A DNA stretch of 64,000 bases, taken from assembly GCA_002189035.1 (NCBI GenBank), contig CM007989.1, positions 7,111,501-7,175,500 on the forward strand, in the 5' to 3' direction. The position numbers and the translations under genes are program-made. This stretch comes from Utricularia gibba. Taxonomy: Eukaryota > Streptophyta > Magnoliopsida > Lamiales > Lentibulariaceae. Every line of letters begins with the position of its first letter. Within the stretch, counting starts at the first letter, position 1. A model generated the notes under the pieces. It was given only the letters and a program-made list of their open reading frames with translations, made no database searches and was not told the origin of the DNA. Below are positions 48,949 through 59,835 of this stretch, piece by piece.

Positions 48949-50040
48949 GCCCTCTGGAATCATCTTGTTGTTTGTCAAAACTGATGACTTGGATTTATCT
49001 TTTAATGCTAACCAGATAACCGTACCAGTTTGTTCACTCACACTGTATCTAGCTTCTTGATTGCTCCGTTTCTCACACGAAGCAGACAAACGGCACGAGC
49101 CTTTATCTCAGAACAAACAATACAGGGCAAAAACAAAACGGGGCACCAGAAGAGATGATGGATGGGGAGCTCGGGACCAAAAGCTGCGGGGCCGGGGGCA
49201 CTAATGGCCAAGCTGTCACTGCACATGAGCTTTAGGTATGTGCCCTGTATATGTTACTACTTGCAGTTTACCGATTTGGGATGGGGAAAAGGCACGTTCA
49301 CTATCAGAGTGAACTTTCACAGATACACAGAAGATTCCCTCTGTAAAGCTCTAGTCCACACACAACCATACACAGCCTGTAAAGGATAAAAACAAACCAC
49401 GCCTCTTCTATTTAGCTGTAGCTGTAGTTGTAGTCGCAGAAGTACCAGCTTTACACCACATGCTCTGGTGTCACCTTTCTAGCGTGCGTAGAATCCTCTT
49501 CCTCTTCTCTGTGTGCTCCCACAATACATGCATGTGCTGTGCTACTTCCTAACTCCAAGCGCAGCAGCAACTGTCCCTGACCCCAGCATTTAGGCTTAAT
49601 CCCCAACTGAGTTGTGGTTAGAGATGGGAAGTATGCAACGCATTCATTATTTGTGGGGTGAGAATTGATAAATAAGGCTTGTTTTGTTAGCACCTAGAAA
49701 TGACTATGTGTAGAGTAGCATTGTGAACATGTCATATGGGGAAGCAAAGGGCCAAAAGAATCCTCATACACAGCTTCAAGTCAACAGCATAAACCATCAG
49801 AGTAGAGTTTCCCCATGACAATACATAGCAAGGAAATCATTTCAGCATCATACTCTCTTGCACATACTCCAAAATTTGGGATAAACACGAGAGAGAGGTC
49901 CTCGCTCTGGTGACAAGTAGGAACCCATGATGGCAAAATAAATGAAATGGGGGCATAAACCACAAGAAGCCGAAGCAAAAGCATGAACAGAAAGCAGCAA
50001 CAAACTCAAGGATCAGATCTTGTTCTAAGCAGAATCGGAA
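48949..50040. other. Spacer between the VHA-B pseudogene and SMT2
   Basis: No gene is seen. Because SMT2 runs on the minus strand, its 3' UTR should lie in the right-hand part. A short GTAGCT/GTAGTT microsatellite-like run is at 49418-49436. Confidence 0.45.
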
Positions 50041-51122
50041 TCACAGCTTACTCTCTGGTTTTCTGCAGAGAATCATGTACATTGGAGTAAAGATTCCAGT
50101 TTCCCCACCACGAGTCAGATAATCCGCAGTGACGAACAGCATTTCATGAACATCAACAACTCCCTGAGGTGCAATCCCGAGCCAAGCGAGACAAGTAACG
50201 ACAATGTGATTCCTCCAGTAGGCAATTCTCCCCATTTTCAAACGGCTCCACCAGGGCTGCGCCGGCGGACTCGCCAGATCCTTCTCAGAGATCACTTCAA
50301 AACCCACTTTCTTCGCTGTTTCAGCAATGTTTCTGCAGCTCCTCAGCCCCGGCAAAGCGTCACCCCGTTCGATTCCTTGTATTATCTCTACGTGATCTGC
50401 GCTTTCGGAGTTGTAAGATTCTGTGGTCACCCACTCATAGGAAACGTACAAAGAACCGGGCTTCAGAACCCTGTAGATCTCGCCGTAGACATCTTCAAGC
50501 TTCGGCGCGTGGCAAGTGGCCTCGATCGAGTACGCGCCGTCGAAACTGTTGTCTTCGAACGGCATCTGGAGAAAGTTTCCGCAGACGACCTCGCAGAGCT
50601 TATCAAGCCCAGCCTTTCTGTTGTGCATCCGTGCTCGCTTCACCTGATACTCGTTGATAGTGATTCCGACGACATTCGCCCCTGAATGTGCCGCAATTGC
50701 CCGCATCGGACCTCCAACGCCGCATCCGGCGTCAAGAATCTGTTTTCCCGGTCCCACATTAAGGAGGTCCACCGCCATCTCCTCGTGGAGGCGCGTGGCA
50801 TCGCGATGGGACTTGCCGGGAATGGAAGGAGAGAAATGGAAGGATTGGCCCCAACCCCACTCATAGATATCAGTAACGAGATTGTAGAAGGTGTCGACAA
50901 AGGCCGGCACTTTCTCCGCCGTCTCGATTTCCTTGGGCCGGCGGAAGAATGTCCAGTACTGCTTGAATTTGTCCTGGACCTTCTCACGCGCAATCGACCC
51001 CCAGAAAGCTGTGTCGCCGCCTTCCCCTTCTGCTCCGCCGATCCCAAGATACAGACGAACCAGTACAACCCGCCGGCCAGAATTGAGGCGGTGGCGGTGC
51101 AAAAGAGAGTTAAAAAATCCAT
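50041..51122 (-). CDS. SMT2: 24-methylenesterol C-methyltransferase 2 (SMT2; one-base frame break)
   Basis: A single-exon gene giving about 360 residues once one lost base is allowed for; Arabidopsis SMT2 has 361. The N-terminal membrane anchor reads MDFLTLFCTATASILAGGLY. After the break come SIAREKVQDKFKQYW and FFRRPKEIETAEKVPAFVDT, the sterol-binding region YNLVTDIYEWGWGQSFHFSP, the SAM motif ILDAGCGVGGPMRAIAAHSG, then DNSFDGAYSIEATCHAPKLE and YRVLKPGSLYVSYEW. The C-terminus, LTRGGETGIFTPMYMILCRK, is typical. The ER enzyme adds the second methyl to 24-methylenelophenol, steering flux to sitosterol over campesterol and so influencing brassinosteroid supply. At the C run 50998-51002, five bases are present where LSGGSIARE requires six. 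Everything else is conserved, so a consensus error is more likely than loss of function. Confidence 0.93.
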
Positions 51123-52276
51123 TCTCTTTCTAAGGACACCAGAAGTTTTAGGGTAGAAACGGCAGATACTGCCTTTATTGTGCTCCTTCCTTCCACTCCC
51201 TTCTTTTTCTTCAATTACTTTTTTTTCTTTTAATTTAAAAAAAAACGCGATATTTTATTTATTTATTTATCGTAGTTGAAAAATATACATATTTATTGCA
51301 TCCTATATAATTTTATCAAGGAAAAATTCAAAAATTAAAAAAAAAAAGGTGAAGGCATATTTTGACTTCCGAAGCACGTGTTACCGATCCACCAATCACG
51401 GAGGGACACGATGACCACCTCCATTTTTGTATTATCGATGAACCGTAATTATTTCATTTTTTGGTATTTTTAAATACAATAATAAATTTCGGCACACTGT
51501 GGGCCCAGTCCAATCTGTTACCACCCAAAATATGACTGCTTTATTGAGTGGGCCAGAGAACTGCGGCCCATCTTGATTCTGTTCTCACGTGCCCACGTCC
51601 ATTTAATCGCAGCAAAGAATGTGAATATGAATATGAAGGAACCTTCCATTCTATCTTTTTTTCTTCATTTTTTTAAATAGGTCATTTTTATAATAAATTT
51701 TAAATTATTTTTTAAAAATAAAATTTATTATTTAAAAAATTTGAATCTGATATATGACTTACTCATGCATTTGAGTTTAATCGAATTTAATCTCAATTTC
51801 AATCTATGATTTTAAAACGATATTTTTAAAATTACACAAATGACCCCTATTGATTTAATATTATCTCTATTATTTTAAAACAAAGACAAAATTGATCTCT
51901 AATATTGTTGAATATTAAATAATTAATATGCTCGATATTCAAATAATAGAAAATAAAAAAAACAAGTAAAATTTAAAAATTCAAAAATCAAATTCTAACA
52001 ATATACCAAACTTTGGAAATTAATTACACATGATATACAAAACTTGGGAGATCGATTTTATTAATGAGGACGAATTATATAATATGCGTTAAAAATAAAA
52101 AAAATTGTGAAAATGCAGTAACAATAATTACAAAAAATAATAAACATGACAAACATTATTATTATTATTTTTCAATTCAACGTAATAACAATAATCACAA
52201 AAAAATAATAAAAAAATCAGGGTAATTGACAAACAACTGCAACGTTGGAGGTGGGAAAAATATGGGAGGAAGGGTG
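51123..52276. other. SMT2 promoter and MSL 3' spacer
   Basis: No gene is seen. The SMT2-proximal part holds site II elements. 51660-52200 is AT-rich, with an ATT microsatellite near 52155-52170. Confidence 0.5.
51500..51570. promoter_or_regulatory. Site II (TGGGCC/GGCCCA) cluster upstream of SMT2
   Basis: TGGGCCCA (palindromic) at 51500-51507, TGGGCC at 51549-51554 and GGCCCA at 51565-51570 lie about 380-450 bp before the SMT2 start codon. Confidence 0.45.
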
Positions 52277-55230
52277 TCAACGATGCAGAGTCTCCGCGGA
52301 CGGCGGGTTCCACGACGGCGGAATCCGGCCGGAATCGACCTGCGTGATGTGGACGTCGAGAGGATAAAGCCTGTACTCGATGTCCAGCTCCTTGAAGATG
52401 CTGACCATTTCCTCTACCAAAAGAGCTCTCCTCATCCACTTCTCCCCGATGTCCTGATGATTCATCCGGTGCCGGAGCCAGACCGATAACTTAAGGCTGT
52501 TTAAGCCTTGCAAGTCCATCAGAACCACCGCCGGGGAAGGGTACCAGTGCTCTGTCTTGTTCTCCACATAGCTTGTGATTCTTTGCTTCATGATGCCGAT
52601 CTTTTCTGCTGGTGTAGCGATGTGAACCATGAAGTCGACGGCATCGCCCATGTCTGGGCTCCGGTAGTAGTTGCTGATCGGCCTTGTGGCGAGAGTTATA
52701 TTGGGGAAGACAACCTTTTGATTGTCTGCTTTGAGGAAGACAGTAGTCAGGATGTTCATCTCTTCAACGACCATCTGCATGTTTGTGGACATTAGCTACA
52801 GAAAACAAGAGCTGCAACATGCATAGTAGCAGCCGGCATTTTTCTTTGTACCTGAACTCCATCGACCTCGCAGCGGTCTCCCACATCAAAAGGATGAATG
52901 ACGAAGACGAATATGACAGCCTCGAATAAGGTTCTGCAGGAGTTCCCAAAAATGAATGCCGCCAAAACAATCTCAGAGCTGAGGAAGATCAAGGACTTGC
53001 TTGTGACTATGCCAAGGATCACTAGGCAGATCAAAAGTATTATGATGAACACTATGACATCCACCAGCTGATGAAGCTTATTGACTGCTGTTTTCGTGTC
53101 GTTGAGAGTCAATGCGAGAGCTTTTCTCTCCCTGAAAGAGTTTACCTGCACATGAGATCCCATAGATAACCTCAGAGAAATAGTGAATATAGGTTGACTG
53201 CATGAAGAAGCTGTCCTTACCACCCAATTTTTCAGTGACGCTTTGTTGATCTTTCCACTTTCCGCTGATCCCTCAATGATGTTCAAGGTTTTGAATGCCT
53301 CTTCTTCTTGCAAGAACCGCACCAAATCCTCAAGTTCGATAAACCTGTTCCAAAACATTAAAAAGACAGCCCATGTTAATCTCTGATTGATTGTTGATCT
53401 CTGATTGATTGTTGATCATCACATTCAAGTATAAACTAGAACATACTTAGCTCTAGGCTTGGCCACATTGCGAAAAATTTTCCGGGCAGCAGCCTTTGCC
53501 TCACATTCGCTACTGATCAGCGTTGTAGATTCATCGTCCTGGGAGCTATGGAATGCTTGCTCATCCACTGTAGAAAGCGCCCCATGTTTAACAATTTTTA
53601 TCAACCTCTTCATGTTCCAAGCAGAAACATTCTTATTGTTCATCTTGTGCAGTGTGTTAATCGGTATTCCATGATCATCTTGGCCTTTCTGCTGTTGTTG
53701 GGAGAACATGGAGGCTGATACTTTCATAGCTTTTTCAGAACCAAGTGCTTTTCTACTCTTTTCATACAGCAAAAGCTGAGCAGATAGCTCTGGAGGCAGA
53801 GTGGCTCCTGCTTTCTGAAGCCTAGATACTTCAGCCATCGTCTTCTCTTCTTCCTCCTGAATGCTTCTGATCTCGATCAATGGTGGCCCAGAGAGCGTCT
53901 CGATCACGTATTGATTGAAAACAGACTCTTGGATACGATCAAAGAAAGTGCTCACATGAAATGAAGAAGCAAGAACTTTAACCATGAGTGTTTTGACGAG
54001 CCAAAGAAGAGTTCCCACCAATAAACAGAACATGATCTTGTTCATAAACCTCAAAAAGTTGCTCCTATCCACCTTCTTATCGAACATAGAAGTCCAGGCA
54101 ACAAGAACCAAGCCTAACCAGATGCAATTCCTCACGGATTTCCGCACACCATACACGAAATACAGTATCCTTTTCCTCATAAAAAAGTTCCTTTCAATGA
54201 AAAATACAGAAATCCTTATTCCCCAGCCTGAAACCAATCTCCCACATATCAGAACAAGAACTAGAACCTCCCATTTCCACAAGCTTAATCCTCTGAACCT
54301 CGTTGCCTTTAAACTTGAAACAACAAGAGTACAAACTAGAGCAATGACAAGCACAAAAAGGCTGATGCATTCTAGAATAGTCAAGACATCAATCATCTCC
54401 TTGTTGTAATCATCAGGAAGATCCTCATCAAACAATGGATCATCTTCTTCTTCCTCTGATTTTTCTAGTCTCCCAGATTTCATCATCCCTGATCTTAATT
54501 GACCAGATTTCAACATCCCTGATCGTAACTGACCAGATTTCATCATCCCGGATCTCCTGTCTGTCATCTCTTGAGGATCCATCAACCTTGACTTGGTCTT
54601 CAATTTTCCTATCCCACTTGCTCTTCTCTGAAATGATGTGCATTTCAGGACTGAAACATTATCTGCAGGATCCTGAATACACATAGACTTTCTCCTATTA
54701 CCAATCCTGGAACCGTTTTCCTTCTCATCAAGGCCTATATCAACCATGTCATCGTCCCTAAACTGGGGGTTTCTAAAGGAGACCTTTAGCTCCTTGGAAG
54801 GAGGTAAACCAACATTCGGAGGAAAATCGCTATAATTCCAATTTCTAAGCTCTTCCATTTCCAAATCCATATCAAGTAGCTTCTCTCCTCCATAGTCCCT
54901 CTGTTTATTCAAGAAATTCCGAATCAGTTTCGAAAACGCATCTTCTGACCCATTACTCGCATTAGAATCGGTTCTCCAAATACCCAAACTTGAAACACGC
55001 TGAAAATGACGCACCTTCTGCGATAACCGTACATCTCCATCATCGTCGATCCTGACGATCACCTCCTTCGACGGCGATGTATGAGATGCTTCCTTTGAGT
55101 CATCGGGCAACATGGGTCGTTTCTCATGCAGGGTGCCTTTCTCTGAGGCGGATTCCGAGGACAAGATTCCCCTGAATGAATTCTGGGACTTGAAGGTGCC
55201 CCTTCCCTTCACTGACGACGACGTATCCAT
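52277..55230 (-). CDS. Mechanosensitive channel of small conductance-like, MSL4/5/6 type
   Basis: Minus-strand exons 55230-53447, 53344-53221, 53145-52852 and 52774-52277 give 899 residues in one frame, nearer MSL4/5/6 (856-881) than MSL9/10 (about 740). The long cytosolic N-terminus includes SKLIRNFLNKQRDYGGEKLL and DMDLEMEELR, a mark of this group, and a three-fold decapeptide repeat. Membrane helices follow, in ILECISLFVLVIALVCTLVV, WEVLVLVLICGRLVSGWGIR and IERNFFMRKRILYFVYGVRK. The conserved linker block VKVLASSFHVSTFFDRIQES and YVIETLSGPPLIEI precede the MscS core: IFGNSCRTLFEAVIFVFVIH, PFDVGDRCEVDGVQ and MVVEEMNILTTVFLKADNQK. It is a plasma-membrane, tension-gated, anion-preferring channel by family. 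The start is the first ATG of the long frame. Confidence 0.93.
53379..53414. repeat. 18-bp perfect tandem duplication in MSL intron 1
   Basis: ATCTCTGATTGATTGTTG occurs twice head-to-tail, at 53379-53396 and 53397-53414, within the first MSL intron. It does not touch a splice site. Confidence 0.9.
54474..54563 (-). repeat. 30-bp tandem repeat encoding RSGMMKSGQL-type decapeptides
   Basis: Three in-frame 30-bp units encode RSGMMKSGQL, RSGMLKSGQL and RSGMMKSGRL in the cytosolic N-terminal domain of the MSL channel. Each adds two Ser and three basic or near-basic residues, giving a flexible basic segment before the acidic EEEEDD stretch. Confidence 0.9.
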
Positions 55231-55969
55231 GAAAACACGACATGGACAAAATGCAATGGTTCAAGAAGAGGAAAAGAGACAAGAGGGGAGGGCATTCGTT
55301 TTCCGCCATTGACGACAAATTCAAAATCTCCAATCCGCATGCGCGATTAATTTAAAATTTCCCACGTGCGTTTCCCTAAATTTTAGTGCGTTTTTTTAAA
55401 AAAATTAATTAGTTAAATATAAATAAAATTAGAAAAACAAAAAATCAAATTTAAATCAGCATAAAAAGTTTAATCCCAAAATTTCGAAATTATAAAAAAA
55501 CATTTCAAATTATCAAAATTGTGTAAAGAAGACCTATGCAAATTTTAAAATTTTTAAAAAATAAATCAAACATGAAAACTTAAATATTTAACAAAAAACC
55601 TAAACATTAGGAGTTGAATATAAATATTGAAATATACAATAAAAATCCTAATAATTATTAAAAATATGTAATGAAATCCAAAAATGAGAGATTCACTATA
55701 CAATTTCATAAATTTGAGAGTTGAGACAAACTGTTTTTTTAAAAAAATAAGTTAGATAACCTATAATATAATTTTAAAATTTAATAATTAAAATTTTTAT
55801 ACTAATTGTAATTTAAATTGACACAAACAAACTCCACCTGTTAAATATAATATAAATCAAAGGCCGTACAAATCAGTGTAGTTGTAAGCTGGTCAAGGAC
55901 TACAGAGAGACTTCTTCTTCTTGAGATGACGGCAGTTCCCAGTTCAGTATGGTTGTATGGTATTTGTGT
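55231..55969. other. MSL promoter and STY kinase 3' spacer
   Basis: AT-rich from 55380 to 55860, nothing coding. The last 60 bases before 55970 are the 3' UTR of the kinase on the minus strand. Confidence 0.45.
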
Positions 55970-58900
55970 TCACCTATGTCCTCCTCCGCGTTTGAGAGCT
56001 GCGAACAGCCCACCTGATCGCTCCTTCTTCCCTTCGCCATCGTCCCCTACCTGCCATAAACGGAAGAAAGATAACCATCGCGCAAGCGAAACAGATGTGT
56101 ATGTTTGAAGCTGCAACTGTGTGTGCATCGTGGGTGATTGAACTGCAAGCATGGATGGGTGTGGTTCATACCTCCTTGGAAAGCTTCTTCAAGGTTTCAG
56201 TAATCTCAGAAAAATCGGATCTCTGTGCTGGATTCTGCTGCCAGCATCTTACAAGTAGCTCAGCAAGCTTCGGGTGGGTTTCTTTGGGAATAGTCGGTCG
56301 CAGGCCCTGACAAATGTGTCTCGATGTCAGCCGGGTTCAGACCTTGAAACTTAAGAATGAAGAGGTTGAGGAAGCTTACGTCGTGGACGACGCCAACGGC
56401 AGCTTGCAGAGGGGTCAAGTAGTCGTAGGGGAGCTGAAAATTCAAAACCCACAAATGGGAAACCTTTAGAACGTTAAAGGTTTAGGGGCATCTCGTTTAC
56501 AGAGCTCAAGCAAGATAAAAACATCACCTTTCCTGTCAGTAGTTCCCATAAGACAATCCCAAAACTGAAGACATCCGCTTTTTGATCGTAGGGTTTGTGT
56601 TCAATAACCTTGACAAATTGTAAGGTTACTTTGAAGTAAACTGCAAACATTCCAAAACTGAATGGAAGAAAGGGGAATGTACCTCAGGTGCCATCCATCT
56701 GTAAGTCCCGGTTTCAGCTGTCATCACACCGGTTTGTGCCCTCACTCGGGCGACTCCAAAATCACCCACTTTCACAACCTACGGAGAAGACAATGTAAAG
56801 TGGAATCCACGATGTAATGTAGTGTTTAAGTCCCCTTCCGTTTACATGAATTTGAGCATACCTCATGTTCATCCATCAAAAGATTTGCAGTCTTCAAGTC
56901 CCTGTGTATTATATTGATCTGATGCAAATAGTCCATTCCCTTTGATACGTCAATAGCCACTTTCAGCAAAGATGAAAGTCTGAAGTTGCTCCTTTTCTTG
57001 TGTAAGTAGTCGTATATACTTCCTCCAGACATATATTCTGTAGATGATAGACAGGCATTTCAACAATGGAAAGTTGATTCAGTAAGGATTCCCTGGTGCA
57101 TCTTAACTAATAAAGTCTCTAACTTCAGGCCTGGACTTGGTAAACACAGTAATAATAGAACAAAACTGTTTATCTTACTGAAACGTACCAGTTACTATGC
57201 ACAAGTTGGGGCGTCTGGTGCATGCTCCTATGAACTGAACCACGTTTTTATGTCGAATTTTTCTGCAAAAGTTCAAGGAAAACAAGAAAGATGATGTAGT
57301 CTTCATCACATTGAAGAAAGGGAAATTCTGAACAACTTTCCACGTATATGGACCTCATTATGTAAACTTCCTGAGCGAACTCCTTCTGGACGTCTTCATT
57401 CACACACTCTGCCTTGAGAATTTTAATGGCAACTTCTTGACCACGATAGGTTCCCTTGTATCTGGAAGAACAGAATGCAGCAGTTATATAAAAACAAAGG
57501 ATGGCTGCTATGTTGATGATTGTCATGCAAAACTTACAAGTCGCCATAGGATCCTGAAGCGACTTTGGATTCAAATTCTAAAAGGTGTGGATCGATTTCC
57601 CAGACATCAGTGCCATCATTGGGAATTTGCAGATGATCGGATTTGAATACAGTGTCTGTTTTCTCTTGTTTGATAACTGGGGGTAACAGACTTCTACTGT
57701 AATCGGAGGAGTGTCGCTGCATTAACAAAAACTCTTTCAAAAACTAATGCTCCAAGTATGCATGAAGTTCACCAGAATTAATACTGGAAAAACAATGCTC
57801 AGGTGTAGTTTAAACAAAAGAGACGAAAGAACAGCACCTTGAAACTCAACACTTTATTCTTGAGCATAGACTGAAGCTTTTCCACTTCCTGAGGAGTTAA
57901 GGCACAACAGTCAGCCACAATGACAGCAGGTGGCTTAAGAAGTATTTCCTGAGGATGGGTATTAGTACCTCATCATGCCAACCATTAACAACAAAAACAT
58001 CAAGGGAAAAGCCATCCTTAGTAGAAAAAGCATGTGCCTCCTGGATATTGAGGCCAAGCTCAGCTAACAGTGAGGTCAACTGCAATCAGCAAGTAAAACT
58101 TCTGGTAAAGAGATTGCAAAGTAAATCCTCCTAATGGCAAATGACACATAAAGCACCTGGCTGAGTAGCTTTGGTTTGTCTTCGCCTGAGAAAGTGATCT
58201 CATGCATTGGCCTGCATCAACATTGGATACAGACAGACAGGCAGAAACTCCAATGAGATATATACAGGATACTGAAAATGAGGCATGTCTAGATGATGAA
58301 GAGAAAACCAAGAAAGTGTGACGAATGGCATTTAACATTTTTCCAGAATGTATATTCCTGAGTCACCAGAACTGCTAATGTGTTGTACTGCAGTTGGAAT
58401 GGAATGAGAATGCATGTGGAACGTAGATATGACAACATGTCAGATTAAATATACCCGAGTAATTCGATTCTAGCATTTGATCCATCATTCCCACCTTCAC
58501 TTTCAAGAGCAAGCGCTTCAAGATTCGGAGAAGAACCGAAGGAAGGAGGCGGATGGGCACTGAAGAAATATTTGCAGAAACATATAACATGAAAACCATA
58601 CGATACTGAAGTACATATGCTAAAGGAATGAGGTAAACCAAGTTTTTTCTTTTCTTAAACTTCAAGAATGTTAACTCAAATAATAGTCACACCTTCCCCT
58701 CACTCTTCTAGGATTAGATGGACTGTCTGAACCATCTGATTCCCCGTCAATGAAAGGAACAACCTGCAAGTAAGTTGTCAAAGAACAATATGACAAGTCT
58801 ATCCACAATACTGCATTGACGTTAAACAACTTTTTGCAGGTTAAACACAAGCTATTGAAATGCTGCACCAGATGTTTGAAGAGCCAGAAATCCATCCCTT

Positions 58901-59835
58901 CCCCAACAATTTGTAATGCACACTCAAAACTAAGAATCCAAAATGTCGATATACTTCCGCTTCCAACTTAATACTAAAGCATTTCCCACATGAAACTCAC
59001 AATGTACACCACCTGGAAAAATTTTTCACATGATGCATTTGCTGGTGTTCAAATCTCATTTTCATTGATTGTCAATACATTTGAATTCAGACAAAGGAAG
59101 TTCAGATTAATAAATCGTGCATTCGATTCAATTACAAGCATAAGATAATCCCCCTTCCAGGTTAGAGTAAAAAGAGTAGACAATACAAACCTGTACAAGA
59201 CGAACATCCAAAGCCAGCCGATCATTGGAATCTCGAGCTAGTTGCAGCAGCCTCTTATGTGTAAGAACATCTTCTGCTCTCTCCAGATTCACATCCACCG
59301 CATACCTGGCAACAGGTAGCCATCATTTTATTTGTAAGGTGTAATGTAATCAAAGTACAACACCGACGAGCATCCTAAGGTTTTACAACAAGCATAAAAC
59401 CAAGCACTCATCAACTCTTTTGGTTTATTGCTTTGCATGCAGACTACAGGTCACTTCTGTTTAGATCAGCCTTAGATCTTAAAAAATGTTAAGAGCCAGT
59501 AAAGCTACAAGAGATTTTGAGTAAGAATTCAAGAAAAAAAAATTTATCATAAGATCATAATGGAGGAATGGAATCCAGAAAACACAGATCGCACTCACAA
59601 CCGAATAGAGAAAAAGAATGAAGAAAAGATATGGTTTTTACCTGGATGGAAGGCTGTTGAAATGGTCCCATAGTTGCTCAGAGAACGCCGGGTCTCGAGC
59701 TTCAGGATGGCCAGATTCAATCAGCCGCCTTAAAACCTCATTATAAACCTCAGATTTCTTGCTGTCATGGCGATTCAAAGAGGCCTGTGGTTTAGCCTCC
59801 GTGGTCGCGCAACTCCCGTCATCCTCAATCGCCAT
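55970..59835 (-). CDS. ACT-domain Raf-like Ser/Thr/Tyr kinase, STY8/STY17/STY46 type
   Basis: Sixteen minus-strand exons join in frame to 561 residues: 59835-59642, 59305-59191, 58763-58693, 58559-58455, 58211-58157, 58079-57969, 57888-57838, 57716-57538, 57461-57354, 57262-57189, 57037-56862, 56778-56683, 56608-56528, 56433-56380, 56306-56172 and 56050-55970. The N-terminus ([20 protein letters not shown]) and an ACT domain ([20 protein letters not shown] to [18 protein letters not shown]) precede the kinase. Kinase motifs: [20 protein letters not shown] with AIK lysine, [32 protein letters not shown] and [20 protein letters not shown]. The tail is [19 protein letters not shown]. Arabidopsis STY8/17/46 are cytosolic kinases that phosphorylate chloroplast transit peptides and act in plastid differentiation. 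Every junction fits GT-AG and no residue of the catalytic core is missing. Confidence 0.93.
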
